Notes under the pieces: generated by a model
What the model saw: the letters and a program-made list of their open reading frames with translations, nothing else
Told to the model about the DNA's origin: nothing
Databases searched by the model: none
Made by a program: the position numbers and the translations under genes
In this document: in pieces, positions 55,321 through 64,000 of the stretch
How the letters are laid out: each line of letters opens with the position of its first letter
How positions within the stretch are numbered: position 1 is the first letter of the stretch
NCBI RefSeq assembly: GCF_000346465.2
Contig: NC_034016.1
Span: 21,134,442-21,198,441, forward strand
DNA from: Prunus persica
Lineage: Eukaryota; Streptophyta; Magnoliopsida; Rosales; Rosaceae
Length of the DNA: 64,000 nucleotides
Reading direction: 5' to 3'

Positions 55321-56295
55321 ATATTTCCCTTTTGAAAAGAAAAAAAACATCTGAGAAGTAGCCAACATGATCACGTAAAAGACATCAAAAATTATTTATG
55401 GGAGGCCAATAAAATTAAGATAAAAGATGTTTACCGAAAAAATGGCATAGAAGTAATTGTAGACAATATAGAAAGTGGCATCTCCACTATGAGTAAGACA
55501 TGGTGTCATTTTCTGTTTAATCATCACTAGCGATTTAGAGGTCAGTGTTTCAAGCGTACGTTTTTATCTTATTTTATAATCCAGATATTCTAGATTTTCC
55601 CATTAGCATCTCTTTCCTTTTGACTCGTTTTCAAATAGCTTTTTGAAGTAGAATTGATTTGATTACAAAATTCCCTAATTTATGGTATTTTACTTCATCA
55701 CAAGAGCCGCATGTTTTCTAATTCCAACCTAACTTGACAAATGCATCTAAAAATATATATATGAGTTAGTTACGGTCATTCACGAGCAGCATCGATGATT
55801 AATTTTAGATATAACGATGAATAACCATTTATATATAGCTTGATTGGATTGTGAGCTTAAGGACCATCTGTTGTTGATCAACCATTGCATGACATGACAC
55901 TGCAACCGTGCATGTTTGTGAGTTGTGAGCATGCACTAATAACATGTTCAAAGTGATCATGATAAAGTTTGGTGATCAACCCACAATGACTTTGTGTGAT
56001 TGATCAACGGTGGGGATGCACATTTGCGAAAAGACAATTATGCAGCCGTGTTCCACTTGGGTCACTATAAGTTCATTGATCAAATGCATAACCTATTTCA
56101 GATAAATGCGCACATACACCATGCATATATGTTGCTTTTTTAGGCATGCATGTCACAATTTTTAGGGCATTGTCTTTTAAATTGAAGTGCAAAGGAAAAT
56201 CCCCTTTGCTATAGCTAAGTCCACTGTCCACTTAAGGTCGTAGGTGTACGACTATTTAGGTTCCCACTTTGGCTACTTTTCATGAGAGGGTCATG

Positions 56296-56305
56296 TATAT
56301 ATAAA
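56296..56305 (+). promoter_or_regulatory. TATA box candidate of ALMT
   Basis: TATATATAAA about 125 bases before the ATG, followed by an A-rich leader. A good core promoter fit. Confidence 0.55.
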
Positions 56306-56427
56306 GCCAATTTCTCCCTTACAAATTTCACAACAACAAAGTGAGTGATTTGTATTGATCAGTCTAGCTCAAACAAGAGAAAAAAAAAAAAAACTAAGAC
56401 AGAGTATTTATTTTTCTTAGTTCTCTA

Positions 56428-58503
56428 ATGGGTTCGATCGTGATATCTGTTCCAGCAGATGTTGAGCTTGCTCTTCCTAAACATATTGGAGAGAAAGAGG
56501 AGCCCAAACTTTCTATGTTTGCCACCATTGTTTCCAATCTTAGACAACTTCAGAAAAGGCAGCAGGATATGAGAAAGCTGCTTCACAGCGTCAAGGTTGC
56601 AACTGCACTGGTTTTGGTCTCACTTCTCTATCTTCTTGACCCTCTCTATGAGCAAGTTGGAGATAATGCCATGTGGGCTATAATGACGGTCGTCGTCATC
56701 TTTGAGTTCTACGCAGGTTCGACCGCTACTTCATTAGTTTCTCTAATTACAACCTTAAAACTTTTTTGTGTAGATTAATTAATAATTAGTTGGGTAACAT
56801 TTTTCAGGTGCTACACTTAGTAAGGGTTTAAATCGTGGATTGGGAACAATATTAGGAGGTGTTATGGGGTTCTCAGCTGCAACTTTTGCTCAAGAAGTTG
56901 GTGGAATGGGCAAGGGCAACGCCATAATTGTTGGTTTTTCTGTGTTTATCTTCGGTAAGATTTATATTTATTAGGTCTATTTTTTAAATTAAAAAAATGT
57001 TCAAATGAAATAAACATAAGTTTTTCATTTATTTGTAGCAAAACACTCTTTATATTTATAATGCATGGCCCCTATTCTACAAGTTGGTCCCAGGAATTTG
57101 GAACTTCAACTTTCTGTACCATCGAAGATCGTGGCGCATTACACACCACGTGGCATGCATTATACAGATTTTAAATGGTTGATGATGACGAACTTAATCA
57201 TATTGGAAAAAATAATTTAAATAAATTAATTGGTAGAAAAATTGGGCTAATTGTAGAGACGAGAGAGTGCAAATTGTCAATATATTTTACCTAAAATATA
57301 TTTCAGGCGGAGCTGCAACATATTCTAGATTGGTCCCAAGGATTAAGAAAAGATATGACTATGGAGCCATGATCTTCATCCTCACCTTCAATCTGGTGGT
57401 TGTGTCTGGTTTACGTGCCGAAAATGTGTTGGAATTAGCTCGCGAGCGCCTTTCAACCATCGGCATGGGATTTGCCGTTTGCATCTTCATAAGCTTGCTG
57501 GTGTTCCCCACATGGGCCAGTGATGAGCTTCACCACTCTACAGCTCATAAGTTCCAAGACCTTGCAGACTCAATTGAAGGTAAGTAATTTGGAGAAAAAC
57601 AATCTTGCGTTAAATTACACAACGAACCATAATCTAATTGAGATTAATCATGATCTTGTTCAACAATTTGTAGGATTCTTGGAGAGTTATTTTAGATTGG
57701 ACAAAGAAAATTTGAAGGATGACCAGCCTAGTTCCATTTCCAGAAGTTGCAAATCGGTGTTGCACTCAAAGTCAAAGGATGAGTCTCTGGTATATATATA
57801 TATATATATATAAAATACTTCTTTTTTTAAAGTCACACTCAAAATTGTTGAACTTAATTTCATGCTCATTTAATCAATTATCTCAAGCAAAAATGGCGTT
57901 TAATTATGTTTATCGACAGGCGAATTTTGCGAAATGGGAACCATGGCATGGAAAATTTGGTTTCTACTACCCATGGAATAAGTACCTACAAGTTGGAGAG
58001 CTTCTTAGAGAGCTAGCTACCATGGTCCTTTCCCTCAAAGGCTCTCTTCAATCTCCTAGACAGGTACATATATACATATGTAATATTAAATTTTGGTTCC
58101 TTTTTCTTCTTCAAACAAAAAAGTTGATAGCTGGTTTTGGTTAATTTATTTATTGCTTTAAAATTGTTGTGATTAGCCCTCGTCGAGCCTGAGGCAGTCA
58201 GTGAAAGAGCCAAGTGAAGCTGTGGGGTTGTCACTTGCATGGAGCCTGAGAGAGCTTGGAGAGAGCCTAATGAAGATGAGAAGGTGCCCTCAAGAGAATG
58301 TGATATTGCCCAAGTTGAAGTCAATGAGACTGGAGCTGAGCTCCATGGTGTCTCCAGTTTCCAACTTTGGACCTCTAGAGAATGTTGAAGGACTTGCAAT
58401 TGCAACCTTTGTGTTCTTGTTGACAGAGATGCTTGAGAAAGTGGAAGAATTGGCAAAGGAGGTTGAAGAAATTGGAGAGCTTGCTGGCTTTCATTCTAAA
58501 TAG
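56428..58503 (+). CDS. Aluminum-activated malate transporter (ALMT) family anion channel
   Basis: Six exons (56428-56716, 56808-56954, 57307-57579, 57674-57789, 57920-58063, 58177-58503) close in phase to give 431 residues. ALMTs are plant anion channels passing malate, chloride or nitrate at plasma or vacuolar membranes; only some respond to aluminium. The N-terminal half has six hydrophobic segments (about 54-72, 80-96, 105-125, 133-146, 160-178, 192-213), followed by PTWASDELH and a long cytosolic half. The family's WEP motif is intact as KWEPWHGKF (W281). The C-terminal tail is helical and charged (EKVEELAKEVEEIGEL). It most resembles the ALMT2/7/8/10 group, so the subfamily and substrate remain open. 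Length is at the short end for the family. Exon 4 ends just before an (AT)n tract (57790-57811) at the donor of intron 4. Confidence 0.93.
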
Positions 58504-58937
58504 CTATAGCTATATATATAGACTTAATTTTCTTAAGTGTGGTGTTTGCCAATTTTGGGCCTGGAAAAATTCTACACCTGGGATCTAAAAATATGGGAGA
58601 CTTGGGAGAAGATGTATAATTACCTATAATATATATATATTTTAAAGTCTTTATTTGTAAATCATATCCTTGCAAAAAATTAGGCTAATCAGAAACTATT
58701 TAGAGATCTAATGGTGTCCTACAAAATCAATGAATACGGTACTTCAAGAAAATACTAAAATTTCAATAACTTAATTGAGTGGTCAGATGATATTGGATTC
58801 AAGTGATTTTTTGTAGAGATGATCTTCGAATAAATATCTACAAAATAAACGGTATGGATTAATGAAATACAATGTATGGTGGGCCCTACAAGGGTGTTCC
58901 CCAAATATATTTGAGGAATCCCTCAACCGAAGCTCAC

Positions 58938-58938
<1 letters not shown>

Positions 58939-58980
<42 letters not shown>
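58939..58980. repeat. (TA)n(TG)n compound microsatellite
   Basis: An alternating TA run passes into about 14 TG units. A similar TATATG(TG)n junction also follows the MITE at about 22855-22880. Confidence 0.9.
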
Positions 58981-58984
<4 letters not shown>

Positions 58985-59043
58985 TGTAGATTAACCGTAT
59001 AACTGAAACTATGACAAATTACTTTATTATAAGTGAAAGGGCA

Positions 59044-59160
59044 GATTTTCTCCTATGCGAACGTTCAGACGTTATTACCGTACGGACACTATGTATTTTC
59101 TATTATCCGTTCTTACTTTTCTCCTTGTGTTACAATGGCGTTTGCACGTTCCGAATGAGA
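59044..59160. mobile_element. Fragment of the same MITE family as at 22.6 kb
   Basis: TTTTCTCCTATGCGAACGTT, then GACGTTATTA and GTATTTTCTATTATCC, match the outer-to-inner sequence of the MITE terminal repeat at 22566-22850. The right arm is only vaguely recognisable (CACGTTCCGAATGAGAGAAG), so this copy is decayed or truncated. Confidence 0.65.
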
Positions 59161-59708
59161 GAAGAACTGAGTGAAAGAGTATACCATAAAATATTGGATG
59201 GTCTTGAAATTTTACAAGACCAGTTTCATTTTTACAAATTTTAAACGGGAAAATAGATAGATTTTTATTTTTTTAATTTGGACAGGCTGTGCCAACATTG
59301 GGACCATATTGACCAAACCAAAAGAAAAATATTATACAAAATAGATTGATATATAGGTTTGTCCTAAATCTCTACCAAGGTCCCTGCACAGAACGGCAGG
59401 CCAAACAAGATAGGATGACCACTCCATCCAGACTGAGGTCTTAAATTCAATTTTGTAGAAGCAATAGGAATATTCCCCTGTGTTCGAATTCAAATTTTCT
59501 GTAAATTTCTTATTAAAAGAAGGCAAATGCAGAAATGGAATAGGACCGTTAAGATAAGGCCAATCAAGTATGACAAATATCGGCATAATTTTATTGATGT
59601 TGACGGAGTAACATATAATTGTAGTGACTCATAAAAAAATCTATTTCAAAACTTCGAAACAAGTCTGATAAGATCAAGAGGCATATCACAAAAAGAGAAA
59701 CAGAGAAA

Positions 59709-60116
59709 ATGGCCATTCATCTCATGAAAATTGCAGCAACTATAGTCGTCGTCTTCATTGGGTTCTTCGGTGTGGCTACAAGCACTCCAGATACAAATAT
59801 AACAAGCGTTCTCTGCAACTCTGGAGTGTATACAGCTGGTGATCCTTTTGCTGTAAGCCTAGCCTATGTTCTTAAGGAGTTGGAGACTGCAACATCAACA
59901 CACAAGAATTATGACTTCTACGACATATCTCCTTACCCTAATGCATTTGCATATGGGCATGCTTCTTGTAACCAAAACATCACAACCCCAGATTGCACTA
60001 CTTGTCTTGGTGCTGCAAAAACAGATATGCTAGGCACGTGTCAAAATGCGATAGGGGGTCGAGCGGTTCTTCGTGATTGTGCAATAAGGTATGAGCAATA
60101 CCCATTTACTAACTGA
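59709..60116 (+). CDS. Secreted ginkbilobin-2-like (DUF26/Gnk2) protein
   Basis: Single-exon protein of 135 residues. Residues 1-25 are a clear signal peptide (IAATIVVVFIGFFGVATS), so it should reach the apoplast. The rest is one Gnk2 domain with the signature C-X8-C-X2-C (C87, C96, C99) and three more cysteines (C36, C111, C124) for its three disulfides. Gnk2-type proteins bind mannose and inhibit fungi. The known binding residues in ginkbilobin-2 are Asn11, Arg93 and Glu104; here N37 after the first cysteine and R118/E129 (11 apart, as in Gnk2) occupy matching positions. It has no kinase domain or second DUF26, so it is a CRRSP-like single-domain form and not a CRK receptor. It ends soon after the domain, YPFTN. 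Confidence 0.9.
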   Translation: MAIHLMKIAATIVVVFIGFFGVATSTPDTNITSVLCNSGVYTAGDPFAVSLAYVLKELETATSTHKNYDFYDISPYPNAFAYGHASCNQNITTPDCTTCLGAAKTDMLGTCQNAIGGRAVLRDCAIRYEQYPFTN

Positions 60117-60832
60117 GCCATTGGCTTGGCCTCTCTGTTCAATGAGTTTGATTTCCACTAGCTAGTAGTAGTAGATGCTGCTGTGCTGCTGCATTATCAG
60201 ATTTTCGTGTCGAAAATTCGTTTCCTTTCATATTTCAATCCTTTCTTTCCTTTTGAAGAATGCATTCATGGTTTTGTGCCTGTCGGACATGAAGATATCA
60301 GTGCACTGATTGGTTTTTGGTATATTTATTCCATGAAGAAAGAAGAAATGATAAAGGCAAAACACATGTATGACTTGACAGGCATAACACATGTATGACT
60401 AGACAGGCAAACACATTTATTGTCTCAAAGATATTACAAATACAAAATATTGACGATTGAATTGTGTCTCCTGATACAAGAACAAGCTTTGATATCCTCA
60501 AGGACTATAAACCTTTTTCATTTTTTGTATGATTACATCCTGTGAAAATAACCAAAACCATTTGTGAATTATCACCACGTAATTCATCTTCACTTTACCT
60601 GTTAGCGTATCGATAGCAGTCATCAAGACTCGGAGGGTCAAATTTCAATTTCACCTCCTTTCCAATCTTCCCCTTGTTAAGTAAAACCCCTCAAATTCTT
60701 GAGCAGAGCATGGTTGAACAAACCAAGGCTATAGACTGACCGATTCATATCAGAATTTTGCTGGTTATTGTGGAAGCAAAATGTTCCATTCATTTTCCCT
60801 TTGTACATTGGTGCACTATTATAATTATTGTC
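60117..60832. other. Intergenic between the DUF26 gene and the TBL pseudogene
   Basis: No gene was seen. AACACATGTATGACTTGACA and AACACATGTATGACTAGACA form a short tandem duplication at about 60361-60408. Confidence 0.6.
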
Positions 60833-62110
60833 AGGAAGATGTGCTGAGAGATTCATGTTTAAGGAAGAGTGCATAAAGAAGCTCATTCCATGAATCAGGC
60901 ACACCAGTGGCTGCAGTCTTCATGCAGGTAGGCACACCAGGTAAAGTCCATCTTCTTGTGATAGGAATGAATAAGAACAAATAAGTTTTAGCTAATGTAA
61001 TAAAGATGCGCTTGGGCTGCAGTCTTCGGATACAGCCTCTTTTCTTGGCTGGGACACACATTCAGCAAATCCAACTTCCTAACATGAGACTCATTCGATC
61101 CCTCCGATAACACATCAAAGATGGTCATAACTATAGGACTGTGGGGTAAAACAGGCAATGAACCTAAGTCGGGCAGAGCTTCCATGTGACAACCCCCACC
61201 AGAATTCCAAATCAGCGCCTCTGTTACATCTACAGTCTTGTTATACATGTTGTATTGCTAAAGCACACCAAGTCCACGAAAACATCGCATAAAATGCAAT
61301 GTTTAAACTCCTATACAAAGTTATGAAAAACACAAAGGGCTTTTAAGTGCAAACCAAACTATAATATGGCGTGACAGAGAAACACACAATATGAAGGAGA
61401 CTAGTGGGACCTGAAATGCTAAGTTCGAAAAAGGGCATAAGTTCTGCTCGTGTTCACTTCACTACCAATCCAGTCAACCACAGTTTCAATCGATCTGCGA
61501 TATGCATTTTCGACGGTTATATTCATCTTCACCTCCTCCCCTTCTTGAAAGTAGAAATCCCTAAGACATAATGAAAACTTTGTGTTCTATTCCAAAAATA
61601 ATAATAACCATCATAATACTTTAAACTGGAGATTCATTCTAAACTTTCTAAACTTTCCACCTCTTTCACCTTGTGGGAAAAAGTTTGCATAATGTATCAA
61701 TAATATTCCTTTCTTACAGTTATAAACCTATGTTCGTTTATGCCCAGCGTTGAGAAGAAGAACATCTGCATCTCTCACTGGCTGGCAGTTCAGTCTATTT
61801 GATCCACTTTTATAGTCAATGTCACCCCTTCTGGACTGGGAGCGTGTCCTGATGACAAGATATGGTGATCTGTAGTATTCTGCTGTGCAGTTGAAATCCT
61901 CAAACTTGATCACCAAGAACCCCAAATGCTTTGTGATTGGACTCCCATTCACCTCATAGATGGAAGTCTTGTTAGGAAGTGCAGAGGAGAGCATACAGAG
62001 AAGAGATTCCCATTTGTTCCTTCCAATTGAATCACCAACAAATACAAGGCACCGGTTCCAAGCTTTTCCAACATCTTCCCTGCCGCACCAAATCTGTTCT
62101 TAGGAGAAGA
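60833..62110 (-). pseudogene. Broken trichome birefringence-like (TBL/DUF231) O-acetyltransferase
   Basis: TBL proteins are Golgi polysaccharide O-acetyltransferases that use a GDS motif and a C-terminal DxxH motif. On the minus strand, family blocks appear in order: VFVGDSIGRNKWESLLCML through YEVNGSPITKH and FEDFNCTAEYYRSPYLV (62100-61728), EEVKMNITVENAYRRSIETV (about 61550-61418), and GGCHMEALPDLGSLPV with [20 protein letters not shown] (about 61222-61000). Last is [18 protein letters not shown] (about 60900-60840). It is broken: the expected GHWW region reads GHKRT then a stop (61728), the second block stops after LFRT, and a small deletion near 60905 puts the DxxH region out of frame. 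The upstream exon for the N-terminal anchor was not found. It looks like a TBL10/11-type gene that decayed in place with its introns. Confidence 0.85.
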
Positions 62111-62259
62111 GAGAAACCCAATAAGATCTTCTTGTCCAATCCACCTAGTTAGAACAGAACTGAAAGTACTGGAAATAACTAAGCATAAAAAGACAAGTTT
62201 GGAAGCTATGATTTTTGGTTGAGACTTGAATTTAGGGTTTGGAGGCTAAAATCCATTTT

Positions 62260-62770
62260 TGTAATACTAAAATAATTTTCTAGGATTTTTAATAATTGAA
62301 ACTATTTTAATTCAGATTTTTAAATATTTTAATTCTTCAATAAATATTATTGCTTTGTTAAAAAAATTATTTTAAAAATAATATCTGAAATTAAAAAAAA
62401 ATTTTAAATTCCACAAAATTAGTTGAGATAATTAAAATATTAAAATACTAATTCTTCACTAAATAAATAATACTTAAAATATAATTACTAATTAAAGTAA
62501 TTAAATAATGCTAATATCTTACTTAATTACAAATATTAAACTAAACAAACGAATTTTTTTTTTAAAAGTCCACAAAATAATTTAAAATAATTGATTTCAA
62601 TTTATCAAGTAATTTATGAAATTAATTAAAATATTTCAATACTAATTATTCATTAAATAATTCATAATTACTAATTAAAGTAATTAAGTAAGGATAAGAT
62701 ATTAATTATTTACAATTATTAAAATAAACAAAAAAAAGGATCCGCCCAGGCCGCCTAGCGCCTAGGCGCC
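62260..62770. repeat. Very AT-rich repeat block with internal duplication
   Basis: Nearly all A/T. A segment with TAATTACTAATTAAAGTAAT occurs twice (about 62480 and 62665), each followed by a related TACAA..TATTAAA..AAACAAA stretch, so the block contains a diverged duplication. It ends in the GC-rich module at about 62741. Probably part of a transposon, but the family is not identified. Confidence 0.65.
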
Positions 62771-62822
62771 CGCCTAGGCCGAATTTTTTTGTTTTATTGT
62801 TTGTTGGAGCAGATAACACACA
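62741..62822. repeat. GC-rich palindromic module, left copy
   Basis: GATCCGCCCAGGCCGCCTAG, then CGCCTAGGCGCCCGCCTAGG, then an AT/T-rich tail and GTTGGAGCAGATAACACACAG. The CCTAGG-type inverted repeats stand out in AT-rich DNA. A second copy is at about 63821-63903. Confidence 0.8.
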
Positions 62823-63770
62823 GGATTGCTACCGTTAAAGATGAGCCTTCTCTAGCTTAAAGAACCGAACAGTCCTGCGGTTCTCTACTGTTCCCAGTCA
62901 CGCCATGGAAGCTACTCTTCTCAGCTCGCAACGCTTTCATCCCCAACTCTTCCCAACTTTGAGTTCAGTCCTTGACAATGCTGCTGAGTCATTCTTCAAG
63001 AGTGAGATTAGTCACTATGTGGGCAGTTGTGGTAACTGAAGGTTGCAGGAAGATAAAGCTGCATTACTATGGTTTTAAGCTTGTTTCTGCTGCAAGATAA
63101 TACATTCGTAACCATTTTGATGGCTGATGATCGTTTGTAGTGAAAGAAACTGCACAATGCATGCGTTTTCTGTATGCATGCAGCATGTGGTGTTATTTGA
63201 TTATATGAAGACGGTTGTTCTTAATCCTAACGTTAGATGTATAGCAGATATTGCTTATAAACTGATCTTTGTATCAACTAACAGCCTAGTAGAAACAATT
63301 CACACCACCTTCTACAATCTGAGCTTTGAAAATATATTGATTATGGGGTAAACAATTCTGTTGGCTGACATTATTTTCTGGTCTGATGTGTTTTGGACAG
63401 AGATGACTCGCCTATTACTGAAGTGGAGCCATATATCCCTTTTACCATTAACCCATCAGGAATGCAGCCTGTTCTCACCACCACTTATCTCTTGTCATTT
63501 CCGAGCATTCTCTTGCAAGGTCACAATTTCTTAACTTGCAGCATTTTTGCATTTTTAAAGATGAAAACTCATTGTCGCTAATGAAACCAAAAGGTTGCTC
63601 ATTTCTCTGTTGACCCAAAAAAATTTCCTTCAATATTCCAACTACACCTATTCTTTTCCGTTATAAAGTTTACCATTACACTTTCTGATATTGTGATATT
63701 ATAGTTTTCTGGGAGCATGTTAAGGAGATATTGAACCCTGGCAATTCCGTTGGTGCAGGCCCTTGGAGCA
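62821..63770 (+). pseudogene. Rearranged genomic fragment of SCY2
   Basis: Four pieces of the SCY2 gene (26.1-29.4 kb) in original order and orientation, with internal deletions. Piece 1: 62824-62957, matching 26118-26253 (5' flank, ATG and most of exon 1). Piece 2: about 62963-63009, matching about 26833-26879 (part of exon 2). Piece 3: 63010 to about 63695, matching 28651 to about 29315 (end of exon 8, intron 8, exon 9, most of intron 9). Piece 4: about 63703-63766, matching 29346-29408 (part of exon 10). Introns are kept, so it is copied DNA and not a retrocopy. Exons 3-7 and 11-13 are missing. The weak TATA-like TTTTATAG reads TTCTCTAG here. After piece 4 a short AGCATGTTAAGGAGATATT is repeated at the junction with AT-rich repeat DNA. 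Confidence 0.92.
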
Positions 63771-63775
63771 TGTTA

Positions 63776-63903
63776 AGGAGATATTAAATAATTACAAATA
63801 TTAAACAAAACAAAACAAAAAGATCCGCCCAGGCCGCCTAGCGTCTAGGCGGGCGCCTAGACCGATTTTTATTTTATTTTTTTGGGTTGGAGATGATGGC
63901 ACA
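63776..63903. repeat. GC-rich palindromic module, right copy
   Basis: Repeats the left module with its AT-rich lead-in: AATTACAAATATTAAAC, GATCCGCCCAGGCCGCCTAG, GTCTAGGCGGGCGCCTAG, an AT-rich tail and TTGGAGATGATGGCACACAG. Same orientation as the left copy, so the SCY2 fragment is bracketed by direct repeats of about 120 bases. Confidence 0.8.
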
Positions 63904-64000
63904 CAGTTCGTTCTCATTAACACATAAATCATCTAAAACCCAGCAAGGCAACCCCACGAGAACGAATCCCGCTACGAACTGTATTGTAATCCAAGTAGGA
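63904..64000. other. Unassigned right end
   Basis: 97 bases with no feature seen. The feature to the right is cut by the window edge. Confidence 0.4.

Larger units (their letters stand above)
49573..56427. other. Long intergenic region between TT8 and ALMT
   Basis: About 6.9 kb. The TT8-proximal kilobase is purine-rich with (GA)n tracts at about 50219-50242 and 50424-50453, and is the likely TT8 promoter and leader. The rest is AT-rich with no gene I can support. Paired opposite-strand open frames at 51112-51445 and one at 54406-54612 show no recognisable family. A TATCC run lies at about 52174-52192, and a three-copy minisatellite at 55226-55320. Confidence 0.55.
58504..59708. other. Intergenic region between ALMT and the DUF26 gene
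   Basis: AT-rich. Contains (TA)n/(TG)n at about 58939-58980 and a fragment of the 22.6-kb MITE family at 59044-59160. No gene was seen. Confidence 0.6.

Noticed and set aside
62822..63770. Processed retrocopy of SCY2
   Set aside because: Introns 8 and most of 9 are present, along with 5' flanking DNA, and no poly-A tail is seen.

Overview
This window is plant nuclear DNA, most likely from a woody rosid close to Prunus (Rosaceae). The evidence is spliced genes with GT-AG introns, AT-rich intergenic DNA with many (GA)n/(AT)n microsatellites, a Ty1/copia element, and a TT8-type bHLH gene whose protein reads like the Rosaceae bHLH3/TT8 anthocyanin regulator. Splice models below were built by hand. 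In each complete model the codon phase closes across every junction and the stop falls where the family predicts.

Layout, left to right. 1-3.8 kb: no gene seen. 3.8-4.9 kb (+): single-exon FAF-like gene. 5-10.9 kb: intergenic, with microsatellites. 11.0-16.0 kb (-): 14-exon mitochondrial Rho GTPase (MIRO), divergent from a two-exon PPR gene at 16.9-19.3 kb (+). 21.8-23.9 kb (+): five-exon small gene of unknown function, with a composite MITE in an intron. 24.1-25.1 kb: tandem array of 20-bp palindromes with ACGTGTC motifs. 26.2-30.6 kb (+): 13-exon thylakoid Sec translocase SCY2. 31.3-32.5 kb (+): MAD2L1-binding protein (p31comet)-like gene. 32.7-38.1 kb: copia retrotransposon preceded by a 440-bp near-perfect inverted repeat. 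38.6-43.1 kb (+): 12-exon XPD/UVH6 helicase. 44.0-49.6 kb (-): 8-exon TT8-like bHLH gene with a 100-N assembly gap in exon 6. 49.6-56.4 kb: long intergenic region. 56.4-58.5 kb (+): ALMT-type anion channel. 59.7-60.1 kb (+): secreted ginkbilobin-like (DUF26) protein. 60.8-62.1 kb (-): broken TBL pseudogene. 62.3-64 kb: AT-rich repeat block with a rearranged, intron-containing fragment of the SCY2 gene found about 36 kb upstream.

The intact genes are unrelated housekeeping or regulatory genes (mitochondrial dynamics, organelle RNA, thylakoid protein targeting, mitotic/meiotic checkpoint, TFIIH, flavonoid regulation, anion transport, defence). Nothing suggests they act as one pathway, as is usual in plant chromosomes. 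The unusual material is in the repeats: the dimeric palindrome array, the inverted LTR-like pair at the copia element, the SCY2 fragment between GC-rich repeat modules, and a 78-bp (CT)n tract starting at intron position +4 of TT8.
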